Under the pieces are notes generated by a model that saw nothing but the letters and a program-made list of their open reading frames with translations, was not told the origin of the DNA and did no database searches. 64,000 nt of DNA. Origin: Kribbella sp. CA-293567 (GTDB lineage: Bacteria > Actinomycetota > Actinomycetes > Propionibacteriales > Kribbellaceae). The position numbers and the translations under genes are program-made. This document shows positions 18,134 to 26,924 of the stretch, piece after piece. The stretch spans positions 6,758,001 to 6,822,000 of the forward strand of contig NZ_CP114065.1 of assembly GCF_027627575.1 (NCBI RefSeq). The letters run 5' to 3'. How positions within the stretch are numbered: the first letter of the stretch is position 1; each line of letters starts with the position of its first letter.

Positions 18134-19014
18134 ACCGGGACCTAGTTCAGCGGCGGCTGGACCTCATCGAGTCCGACAAGTTTATCCGCCTGCTCGAGAA
18201 GCCGGAGCACAAACGACGCTGGGCATCGGAGCCGTGGGACAAGCAGGTCGAACGGGCTCTCCGTGGCTGGCTCCTCGATCGACTGGAGGACAGGACTTTC
18301 TGGTTCGACGCGCAAGGCCAGGCCGCCGTGGCCCGGTCGGTGGCGCAGCTCGCTGACGTGGTCTCCCGTGACTCCGACTTCGTTTCGGTACTGGAGTTGT
18401 GGTCGGGTCGCAAGGACCAAACGGTCACGCAACAGCTCGCCGCGCTCCTGGATGGTGAGAGTGTGCCGTTCCTGGCGGCCAACCGCCTCAAGGATTCCGG
18501 GCTGCGCAAGCGGGAGGCGTGGGAGAACACTTGGGATTTGCAGCGCCGTGAGGACGCGGGAGAGAAGGTTGGCGCCATCCCGGTACCGCCGAAGTACACG
18601 ACTGCGGACTTTCGGAAGACGGCATGGTGGCAGCATCGGGGAAAGCTCGACGTACCGAAGGAACGGTTCATCCTCTACCCCAACGCCGGCCGAGAGACCG
18701 ATCCGACCGAACTGCTCGGGTGGGCAGGCTGGGATCACGCGCAGCAGGCGTTAGCCCTGGCGAGGATCATCGGTGACCGGGAACAGGAAGGCTGGCAGGA
18801 GGAACAGCTCCTGCCGCTCGTAGCCGGTCTGGCCGAGCTTCAGCCGTGGGTGCGCCAGTGGCACGATGAGGTCGACGAGACCTACGGGCTGAACCTCGCG
18901 GACTTCTGTGAGGAGCAGTTGCGCGACCGTGCGCTTCAGGTTCACCAGACCCTGGACGAGCTCAAGGCTTGGCGGCCCGCGGCGGCCACTCGCGGCCGCA
19001 AGGCGAAGGCCTGA
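18109..19014 (+). pseudogene. pglX: BREX type 2 pglX, C-terminal fragment
   Basis: About 300 residues matching the C-terminal (DUF7008-like) end of BREX-2 PglX: WPAAYRDLVQRRLDLIE, KDSGLRKREAWE, then PPKYTTADFRKTAWW and LLGWAGWDHAQ. PglX is normally about 1200 aa with an N6-adenine methyltransferase domain, which marks host DNA. That domain (with NPPY-type motif) is completely absent. The first residues overlap the integrase remnant, so the open frame start at 18109 is fortuitous and homology begins at about 18127. The next gene, pglY, starts 33 bp after its stop, as in complete BREX-2 operons. pglW, usually upstream, is also missing. The fragment may still be translated but cannot methylate. 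Confidence 0.85.
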
Positions 19015-19046
19015 GACATGGCGACGAGAAGAACCGAGGAGACTAC

Positions 19047-22000
19047 GTGAGCACGCTGCTCCGAGACGTCATCGACATCCCCGAACGCGCGGGAGCCGAA
19101 GACTATGTCCTGCGCCTGACCGACTCGGTCGGCCACGAGGCGGCGAGTCGTACGATCGACGAGTATGTCGTCACCGACGCGATCGCAGACGCTTTCGACT
19201 CGGCCCTTGGACTCGTCAGCGAGGCAGTCGGCTCCGGCGTCAGCCGCGGGGCTTTCCTTACTGGCTCCTTCGGGTCCGGCAAGTCGCACTTCATGGCGGT
19301 GCTGCACGCCCTGCTCCGGCACGAGCCGGCCGCCAGAGCCAAGGCGGAACTGCAGGCCGCCATTGCCAAACACGACCACCAACTTTACGAGCGCAAGATC
19401 CTCCCGCTGGCCTTCCACTTGCTCGGTGCGAGGACGATGGAGCAGGCGCTGTTCGAGGGCTACATCCGACAGGTCCGCGAGCTCCACCCCGGGGCACCGT
19501 TGCCTGCGATCCACAAGTCAGATGCACTCCTCGACGATGCGGAGGGACTGCGTCAGCGACTCGGGGATGAGCGCTTCTTCGGCGGTCTCAACCGTGGTAC
19601 GGAGGCGGACGGAGACAAAGGCGACCCGTGGGCCACCATCCTCGGCGCTGGTTCGTGGGATGCGGAGCGCTATGCCGAGGCGCGTGCGGCGTCGCCCGCG
19701 ACCGACCTGCGCATGCAGCTGGCGACAGCGCTCGTCGAGACGTACTTCACGGCGTACACGCAGCAGGCGGAGTTCGTCGATCTCGACACCGGCTTGGCCG
19801 CAATCGCGAGCCACAGCAAGGCCCTGGGCTATGACGCTGTCGTCCTGTTCCTCGACGAACTCGTGCTCTGGCTCGCCTTCTCGGTGCAGGACCGAGAGTT
19901 CTTCCGGCGCGAGTCGCAGAAGCTGACGAAGCTGGTGGAGTCCGCGATCGGTGGCCGCGCGATCCCGCTGATCTCGTTCGTCGCGCGGCAGATGGACCTA
20001 CGTCGCTGGTTCGCGGACTCCGGGGCGAGTGGCTCGGAGCAGGAGGCTCTAGACCGCGCGTTCCGCCACCAGGAGGGCCGTTTCGGAACCGTTGCCCTCG
20101 GCGACGAGAACCTGCCGTACGTCGCCCACCAACGTCTGCTGCGACCCAAAAGCCCGGAGGCCGAGCACCAACTCGAGGAGGCTTTCAAGGCCATCGACCG
20201 TCGTCCAGCGGTCTGGGACGTCCTGCTGGACGGCGTGAACACCGACGAGCGTCACCGCGGAGCGGACGAGAAGGCCTTCGCGCTGACCTATCCTTTCTCT
20301 CCCGCACTGGTCTCGACACTCCGCTCCCTCGCCAGCGTCATGCAGCGGGAGCGCACCGCCCTCAAGGTCATGCAGCACATGCTCGTGGACCGGCGGGACG
20401 CCTTGACTATCGACGAAATCATCCCAGTCGGTGACTCGTTCGACCTCATCGTCCAGGGCCAGAGCGGTCAGGCGCTTGACGCGCAGGCCGCTGCGCTGTT
20501 CAGGTCAGCCAACAAGCTCTACACCGAGAAGCTCCGCCCACTCCTGCTGAGAATGCACGGCATTGACGAGCAGACCATCGAAGACCAGCCGGCGAGCGTG
20601 CCGTCACCGTTCAGGACGGACGACCGGCTTGCCAAGACGCTGCTCTTGTCTGCCGTCGCACCGAATGTTCCGGCGCTCAAGGCGCTGACCGCGTCGCGGC
20701 TGGCTTCGCTCAATCACGGCTCGCTTGTGTCTCCACTCCCGGGTGGCGAGGCCTCCCTTGTGTTGTCGAAGATTCGCACCTGGGCTCGCGATGTCCCGGA
20801 GATCCACCTCGACGACGACGATCGCAATCCGACCATCCGGGTCCAGCTCTCCGAGGTCGATTACGAGTCGATCGTCGAGAGGGCCAAGGGCGAGGACAAC
20901 GACGGTCGCAGACGTGAGCTCATCAAGAGCCTTGTCAGCGATGGGCTCGGCATCGAGCTTGACCAGCAGGACATCCAAGGCGCGCACCATCACCAGCTGG
21001 TCTGGCGCGGGTCTCGACGCGAGGTGGACGTTATCTTCGGTAACGTCCGCGACCGTAGTTGGCTCTCAGACGATCACTTCATAGCGAACGCCGGAACGTG
21101 GCGCGTCGTCGTTGATCACCCGTTCGACGACGCCGGTCATTCGTCATCGGAGGACTTGCGGCGGCTCGATGACATGCAAAGCCGAGGTTTCCAGTCGCCG
21201 ACCATCGTCTGGCTGCCGAAGTTCCTGTCCGACGAGAAGCTTCGAGAGTTACGCCGACTCGTCATCCTGAACTGGCTTCTCGAGGGTAGCGGGGATCGGT
21301 GGCAGAGCCACGCGGATCACCTGAATGAGGCGGACCGAGCCGTGGCGCGAGGGATCCTCGAATCTCAGCGGAACACGTTGCGCCGCAGCCTCGAAGACGC
21401 CATCCAGCAGGCATACGGCGCCGCGTCAGTACGTCCTGGCGTCCTGCTCGATGACGCGTCGCACGACCGGACTCTCGTCTCCTTGGATCGATCCTTCGCC
21501 CCGGCCAACCCGGTGGGAGCAACGCTCGGAGCCGCGTTCGACAACTTGCTGGCGCAGGCCTTCGAAGCGACCTATCCGGGCCACCCGAACTTCGAGCCCG
21601 GCGACGTCGAGGTCAAGGCGAAGGATCTGCGAGCCGTGGCTGCACACGTCGCTCGCGCAGTCGCCGACCGCGAGAAGCGGGTCGAACTGCAAGGTGACGT
21701 CGGTGCCGTCCGGCGGATAGCGGGACCGCTCGGTGTCGGGACCGCTGCGGAGACGCATTACATCCTTGGTGACGACCGCTTCAGCCCCTGGGGCCAGGAG
21801 ATCGAGCGGGCCCTGGGGCGCCGCGAGCAGGAGGGTGGTGCCATCCCTCACGATCCCGTGACCGTTGTGGAACTCCGGCGCTGGATTGATGAGGTCAAGC
21901 CAGCCCAAGGCCTGCGCCAGGAGGTCAGTGACCTCGTCATCATCACCTGGGCGGCACTGCGTCAGCGGGCCTGGTTCCAGCACGAGCAAGCCCTTGGCGC

Positions 22001-22799
22001 CGTGCCTGAGCCAGGGATGCTCGCGCCGAGCATGGAGCTGCGGACTCAGCCCATGCCCACCACGACCGAGTGGACCGAGGCAACCACCGTCGCCGGCGGG
22101 CTGCTTGGTGTGCACGGCGCGGCCCACCTGACTGCTCCGGCGGTGGCTGACTTCGTGCACCAAGTGACGGAGAAGGCGAAGGAGTTCGCTGTGGCTGCGC
22201 CCGGTCTTGTGAGCGCGCTGGAATCGGCGAACGCTCGCCTCGACGTGACCGACAGCGACCGATTCAGGACGGCCAACGCTACCGCCGAGCTGGTGCAACA
22301 CCTGCGCCACCTGACTGGCCTCGAGCTAGTACGGCGAGTCGCTGCGGCCGACCTCGGTGCGTCGCCCTCTGCTGCCGGTAAGTCGCTGGCCACGGCGGCC
22401 TCGGTGACCAGCGCGATCGATCGTTTCCACTGGGAACGGCTCGGGCCGTTGGTGCAGGCTATGCAGTCCGAGGGCACAGCCGCCAACCAGGCTGCGAACA
22501 TCGTGAATCGCCTCCGCGCAGCACTCGAGGCGGACGAGATTGTCACGGCTATCGGTACGGCTCTCAACGACACGGACAGTGCCATCTTCCGCTGGCTCGC
22601 CGACCATCTGCCGCCCGTCATCACGCCACCTATCGTTGGGCCGGGTCCGATCGAGCCGCCGCTTCCGCCCGGAACCCCGCGCGGCCGGGCCACGCGCTAT
22701 AAGGACACCACCAAAGACGCGGTGATCACTGAACTAGGAGCATTTCTCGACGAGCACCCGGAGGACGCGGTCGAGGTGACATGGCGGGTGCTCGAATGA
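19047..22799 (+). CDS. pglY: BREX type 2 ATPase PglY (BrxC-like)
   Basis: 1250 aa from GTG 19047, with AGGAG upstream (about 19037-19041). A large AAA-type ATPase: Walker A GSFGSGKSH at about residues 73-81 and Walker B VVLFLDELVLWL at about 265-276, followed by long helical regions. The N-terminal LLRDVIDIPERAGAEDYVL and RTIDEYVVTDAI are typical of the PglY family. PglY is an essential part of the Pgl/BREX-2 phage-exclusion complex and acts in the cytoplasm with PglZ. It is followed by pglZ with a 4-base ATGA overlap, showing an intact operon from here to brxHI. The C-terminus is Pro-rich (PIEPPLPPGTPRGR) before a short conserved tail. Length is normal for the family. Confidence 0.9.
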   Translation: MSTLLRDVIDIPERAGAEDYVLRLTDSVGHEAASRTIDEYVVTDAIADAFDSALGLVSEAVGSGVSRGAFLTGSFGSGKSHFMAVLHALLRHEPAARAKAELQAAIAKHDHQLYERKILPLAFHLLGARTMEQALFEGYIRQVRELHPGAPLPAIHKSDALLDDAEGLRQRLGDERFFGGLNRGTEADGDKGDPWATILGAGSWDAERYAEARAASPATDLRMQLATALVETYFTAYTQQAEFVDLDTGLAAIASHSKALGYDAVVLFLDELVLWLAFSVQDREFFRRESQKLTKLVESAIGGRAIPLISFVARQMDLRRWFADSGASGSEQEALDRAFRHQEGRFGTVALGDENLPYVAHQRLLRPKSPEAEHQLEEAFKAIDRRPAVWDVLLDGVNTDERHRGADEKAFALTYPFSPALVSTLRSLASVMQRERTALKVMQHMLVDRRDALTIDEIIPVGDSFDLIVQGQSGQALDAQAAALFRSANKLYTEKLRPLLLRMHGIDEQTIEDQPASVPSPFRTDDRLAKTLLLSAVAPNVPALKALTASRLASLNHGSLVSPLPGGEASLVLSKIRTWARDVPEIHLDDDDRNPTIRVQLSEVDYESIVERAKGEDNDGRRRELIKSLVSDGLGIELDQQDIQGAHHHQLVWRGSRREVDVIFGNVRDRSWLSDDHFIANAGTWRVVVDHPFDDAGHSSSEDLRRLDDMQSRGFQSPTIVWLPKFLSDEKLRELRRLVILNWLLEGSGDRWQSHADHLNEADRAVARGILESQRNTLRRSLEDAIQQAYGAASVRPGVLLDDASHDRTLVSLDRSFAPANPVGATLGAAFDNLLAQAFEATYPGHPNFEPGDVEVKAKDLRAVAAHVARAVADREKRVELQGDVGAVRRIAGPLGVGTAAETHYILGDDRFSPWGQEIERALGRREQEGGAIPHDPVTVVELRRWIDEVKPAQGLRQEVSDLVIITWAALRQRAWFQHEQALGAVPEPGMLAPSMELRTQPMPTTTEWTEATTVAGGLLGVHGAAHLTAPAVADFVHQVTEKAKEFAVAAPGLVSALESANARLDVTDSDRFRTANATAELVQHLRHLTGLELVRRVAAADLGASPSAAGKSLATAASVTSAIDRFHWERLGPLVQAMQSEGTAANQAANIVNRLRAALEADEIVTAIGTALNDTDSAIFRWLADHLPPVITPPIVGPGPIEPPLPPGTPRGRATRYKDTTKDAVITELGAFLDEHPEDAVEVTWRVLE

Positions 22800-25564
22800 C
22801 CGCTACAGTCGCGGCAACTCCGGTTAGTTCCTCGATGGTCCTCGCAATCATCGACGAGGCCCGGGACAAGGACTACTCCACCGGCGTGATCGGTCTACGA
22901 GGCGTGCCCGATCGTGCGGTCATCGCGGATCTCCATCACGACGGTCGCGTCGTCCGAGTGCGGCCGGCAGAGTCGGCCCTCGCCGTGCGCGAGGTGCTGA
23001 CCGAGCATCGCGAAGGCGACTGGATGGTCGTCATCACGGATCGGGCCGACGACGACCTCGGCGCGGGCGTCCTCGCGCACTTCATCTGGCAACGTCTGCG
23101 CAGCCCCGACCCGTGGGAGGCCGTGCGTCACCGGTTCGCCGCGACGGGCATCGACCCTGCTCTGACCGGTAGCCACCAGAGCAGAGAGCTCGCCTCGGCC
23201 CTACTCGCAGCCACACCGCCGAGCGGCTGGCCCGCAGCGCCGGCCGGGGTCCTCACCCGGTCACACGCGCTGACCTCCGTGGCGCGGATCCATCTTGGCC
23301 TGGACAGCGACACAGCCGACGTACTTGGTGTCCTGCGTTGGACTATGCGCCCAGCGAGCGTGACCGCGGTCGCGGACCTCCGAGGCGAGTTCGGGAACAG
23401 GCTCGCGGACGAGACACTCGATTGGATCGCCGAACGTGCCGGCGCGGCCTCCCGGCCGGTTCGGACCTTGCTCAGGCAGGGTGAGATGGCCGACCTGGTC
23501 CCGCTGGGCACGGTCATTCAGTTACTCACTGCTGAGGAGGTGCTTACCGCCGAAGAACGGCATGTCGCCGGCACCTCGCTTGTTCGGATCGAGCCACGAT
23601 GGGGCGGTGAGATTCCACCTGTCCCGGCACTGCGTGCTCTCGGAAGCGCATCCACGGAACTGCTGACCGAGCTCGCGGCCGAACCGCGGCAGGGGGCTCA
23701 CGTGGAAAGAGCCCTGCAGCGGGCAGGCGCCATACTCAGCCAGGTCCAGGGCGAGCAGCTCAGCGGGCACTCAGACCTTCTCAAGCAGGGGCAATACGCA
23801 CGGCTGACCCGTCTGTGTGACGCCCTAGCTGCGACAATCGCACCAAACCCCGCACCAACCGCAGGCCGCGACGTCGAAGCTGCATGGTCCCTCGTCCGCG
23901 CTCATTTGCTGAGCCGTCCGGCGGACCCGCTCACCGTGGCCTTCGCAGCTGCGGTCCGGCTTTCGCGATGGCTCCTCATCCATGACGGGGTCACGAAGAG
24001 CGAGCTGGTTGCGCTCACCCGTCGCCACATGGACCAGAGCGCATGGGTCGATGCCGCGATCAACGACGTCCACCGTGGCGTCGAGGACCCACACCAGGCG
24101 CGCTACCTCGGCGTGGTCGCCGATGCGGCGATGAAGCGTCGCCAGGCCGAGGAGCGTGAATTCGCGACCGCGCTCGCCCAGGCCACCCGGTTGGACGGCA
24201 TCCTCTCCCAAGCCATCGACCCGACCGTCTGGCCTCTCGAGGCAGTGCTGCCCGGCGTCGTCATCCCCATGGCAAGAAAGACTCCGCTGCTCCTGTTTGT
24301 CATGGACGGCATGAGTGCGGCAGTCGCCACGGAGATCGTCGGGGACGCAACGGCTCGACTCGAGTGGCTCGAGGCCGAACTGCCAGGCGCGAGCGCTGGA
24401 CGCCGGGCTGCCGGCTTGTCGGTCCTGCCATCACTGACCGAGGTGAGCAGGGCCTCGCTACTGTGCGGCCAGCTTCGCCAGGGCCAGCAGGACGTCGAGC
24501 GACGGGGTTACGAAGAACTGACGGTCAAGGCAGGCAAGATTAAGGCCGCCCTCTTTCACAAGAAGGGTGTCGACTCCACCGCGGCCGGCTCGTCCGTGAG
24601 CGCTGACGTAAGTACAGCCATCGACGACCGCACCATCGACCTCGTCACCGTCGTACTCAACACCATCGACGACGCGCTCGACCGCAGCGACCCGGCTGGC
24701 ACGACCTGGACCGCGGATGCGGTCAAGCACCTCGAACCGATCCTGGCCCGGGCCCGCGCGGCCGGACGGACCGTGGTCATCACGGCCGACCACGGCCACG
24801 TCGTCGAGCGACGCCATGGCACCCAGCGGTCCTACGCCGACATCACGAGCGGACGCTCCAGGACTGCGACAGGGACGGTCGAGGAGGGCGAGATCGAGGT
24901 CTCCGGCGACCGTGTTCTCACGCCGGATCACCGCGCTGTCCTCGCTGTCGATGAGAGTCTGCGCTACGGCCCCCTCAAAGCCGGTTACCACGGAGGAGCC
25001 AGCGCCGCCGAGGTTGTCGTACCTATCGCCGTGCTCGTTCCCGATGAAGACAGCAACCCCCTCGGCCTGGCGCTCCTGCCGCCCCAGGTCCCGACGTGGT
25101 GGCTCACCCAGGAAAACGCGGCGATCGAGCCGGTCCAAGCGCCCCTGCCACTCGGCACGCGCGATCTAGCTAAGACCTCGAAGAAGAACAAGCCCGACCT
25201 CGGACCAACCCTTTTCGACGAGATAGCTTCCCCCGAGGCGTCAGCACCCGCGCAGAAACTCGGCGATGCTGTAGTCCGCAGCGAGGTCTACCGCGCGCAG
25301 CGAAGAGTCGCCGGTCGCCTTATCGTCAAAGACGAGCAGGTCGCCGCCCTCATCGACGCGCTCACCGTCGCTGCGGCGACACGCCTGCCCATGACGATCG
25401 CCGCGCGAGCGTTGTCGGTTAACGAGACTCGCCTGCGAGGCGCGTTGGCGCAGGTTCAGCAGCTGCTCAACGTCGAGGGGTACGCCGTTATCGGCACTGA
25501 CCCGCACACGTCCACCGTTGTCCTGGACGAGCGACTGTTGCGCGAGCAGTTCGAGGTGCGTTGA
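22796..25564 (+). CDS. pglZ: BREX type 2 phosphatase-like protein PglZ
   Basis: 922 aa when started at ATG 22796, which overlaps the pglY stop (ATGA). PglZ belongs to the alkaline-phosphatase superfamily and is the signature protein of BREX systems. Metal-binding elements are visible: FVMDGMSAAVATEI (about 500-513) and VITADHGHVVERR (about 660-672), plus a later GYHGGAS. The C-terminal part contains a helical domain ending in VVLDERLLREQFEVR. It is required for BREX phage exclusion, though its biochemical substrate is not settled. The gene is translationally coupled to both neighbours (stop/start overlap with brxD). Nothing suggests decay. Confidence 0.9.
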   Translation: MTATVAATPVSSSMVLAIIDEARDKDYSTGVIGLRGVPDRAVIADLHHDGRVVRVRPAESALAVREVLTEHREGDWMVVITDRADDDLGAGVLAHFIWQRLRSPDPWEAVRHRFAATGIDPALTGSHQSRELASALLAATPPSGWPAAPAGVLTRSHALTSVARIHLGLDSDTADVLGVLRWTMRPASVTAVADLRGEFGNRLADETLDWIAERAGAASRPVRTLLRQGEMADLVPLGTVIQLLTAEEVLTAEERHVAGTSLVRIEPRWGGEIPPVPALRALGSASTELLTELAAEPRQGAHVERALQRAGAILSQVQGEQLSGHSDLLKQGQYARLTRLCDALAATIAPNPAPTAGRDVEAAWSLVRAHLLSRPADPLTVAFAAAVRLSRWLLIHDGVTKSELVALTRRHMDQSAWVDAAINDVHRGVEDPHQARYLGVVADAAMKRRQAEEREFATALAQATRLDGILSQAIDPTVWPLEAVLPGVVIPMARKTPLLLFVMDGMSAAVATEIVGDATARLEWLEAELPGASAGRRAAGLSVLPSLTEVSRASLLCGQLRQGQQDVERRGYEELTVKAGKIKAALFHKKGVDSTAAGSSVSADVSTAIDDRTIDLVTVVLNTIDDALDRSDPAGTTWTADAVKHLEPILARARAAGRTVVITADHGHVVERRHGTQRSYADITSGRSRTATGTVEEGEIEVSGDRVLTPDHRAVLAVDESLRYGPLKAGYHGGASAAEVVVPIAVLVPDEDSNPLGLALLPPQVPTWWLTQENAAIEPVQAPLPLGTRDLAKTSKKNKPDLGPTLFDEIASPEASAPAQKLGDAVVRSEVYRAQRRVAGRLIVKDEQVAALIDALTVAAATRLPMTIAARALSVNETRLRGALAQVQQLLNVEGYAVIGTDPHTSTVVLDERLLREQFEVR

Positions 25565-26919
25565 TGGCGAAGGATGTCTCCAGCCGCCGGCGCCGGGAAG
25601 TCATCAACGCTCTTCGCCGGGGCACAGTGCCTGAGTATGGGCTCGACCTCCTTGCGGTGGGTCTGGACCGTTTCGAGGCTGCCATCGATGAGGAACTGGA
25701 CACGGTCGTCGACGGTGGCGCCGTGTTCAAGGCTGTGCGTGGGGAGTACGGCGCGGGCAAGACGTTCTTTACTCGACACCTTGCAGAGCGTGCGCTACGC
25801 CGTGGCTTCGCAAGTGCGGAGGTACAGATCTCCGAGACGCAGACCCCGCTGCACCGGCTAGAGACCGTCTATCGCCGGGTGACTGAATCGATGCGAGCCT
25901 CGTCGATCCCACCGAGTGCGTTCCGGCCCGTGCTCGACTCGTGGCTCTTCACCCTGGAATCCGATGCACTGGGAGCGGACCCGTCGCTCGAGGCAGCCGG
26001 AGATGCAGCCATGGCCGAGGCTGTCGATCTGCTGCTCGAAAAACGACTGGGAGAAGTCAGCTCACGGACACCCGTCTTCGCTCAGGCGCTGAGAGGCTAT
26101 CGGCGCGCCATAGGCGCTGGTGACCGCACGACCGCGGACGGTCTGGCCGCCTGGATGGGTGGACAGCCGCAGGTTGCAGCCTCGGCGAAGCGTGCGGCCG
26201 GGATTCGGGGAGAGCTGGACCACTTCGGAGCAATGGGTTTCTTGCAGGGACTTCTGACCGTGCTCCGCGACGCAGGGCACCCGGGTCTCATCCTCGTGCT
26301 CGACGAGGTGGAGACCCTCCAGCGGGTCCGGGGCGACGTGCGCGATAAGGCCTTCAACGCTCTACGACAGCTGATCGACGAGATCGACGCCGGGCGCTAC
26401 CCGGGCCTTTATCTGCTCATCACCGGAACACCGGCCTTCTATGACGGGCCGTCCGGGGTATCGCGGCTGGCACCACTTGCGCAGCGGTTGTTGACAGACT
26501 TCGGCACCGATGCCCGGTTCGACAACCCGCGGGCGGTCCAGATCCGGCTTCCCGGGTTCGACCATGTCGCGCTGGTGGCTCTGGGACACAAGGTGCGTGA
26601 CCTGTACGCGGCGGGCAGCGATCACAGCGATCGCATACGCTCGATCGTCGATGACGCATACATCGAAACGTTGGCCGATGCGGTTGCGGGAGCCTTTGGT
26701 GGCAGGGTCGGCATTGCGCCTCGCGTATTCCTCAAGAAGCTTGTGGTCGACGTCCTCGACCGTGTTGACCAGTACGAGGATTTCGATCCGCGTGTCCACT
26801 ACGCCCTGACCGTCGACGCATCGGAGCTCTCCGATGTCGAGCGCGCAGCACGAGGGCGCAGCTCCAACAACACCTCGTCCCTAGATGACATCCAATTGGA
26901 TGTTGGAGACGAGGCCTGA
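25564..26919 (+). CDS. brxD: BREX system ATP-binding protein BrxD
   Basis: 451 aa from ATG 25564 (TGATG overlap with the pglZ stop; a TTG directly before it is the alternative start). An AAA/ORC-like P-loop ATPase: Walker A GEYGAGKTFFTRHLA near 61-75 and Walker B LILVLDEVETL near 242-252, with GLYLLITGTPAFYDG as the following sensor strand. BrxD accompanies the helicase BrxHI in BREX type 2 and related types. The gene is the third intact member of the operon pglY-pglZ-brxD-brxHI and ends 5 bp before the next start. Its tail (about the last 25 residues) is Ser/Asn-rich and acidic. Confidence 0.88.
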   Translation: MAKDVSSRRRREVINALRRGTVPEYGLDLLAVGLDRFEAAIDEELDTVVDGGAVFKAVRGEYGAGKTFFTRHLAERALRRGFASAEVQISETQTPLHRLETVYRRVTESMRASSIPPSAFRPVLDSWLFTLESDALGADPSLEAAGDAAMAEAVDLLLEKRLGEVSSRTPVFAQALRGYRRAIGAGDRTTADGLAAWMGGQPQVAASAKRAAGIRGELDHFGAMGFLQGLLTVLRDAGHPGLILVLDEVETLQRVRGDVRDKAFNALRQLIDEIDAGRYPGLYLLITGTPAFYDGPSGVSRLAPLAQRLLTDFGTDARFDNPRAVQIRLPGFDHVALVALGHKVRDLYAAGSDHSDRIRSIVDDAYIETLADAVAGAFGGRVGIAPRVFLKKLVVDVLDRVDQYEDFDPRVHYALTVDASELSDVERAARGRSSNNTSSLDDIQLDVGDEA

Positions 26920-26924
26920 CAGTG

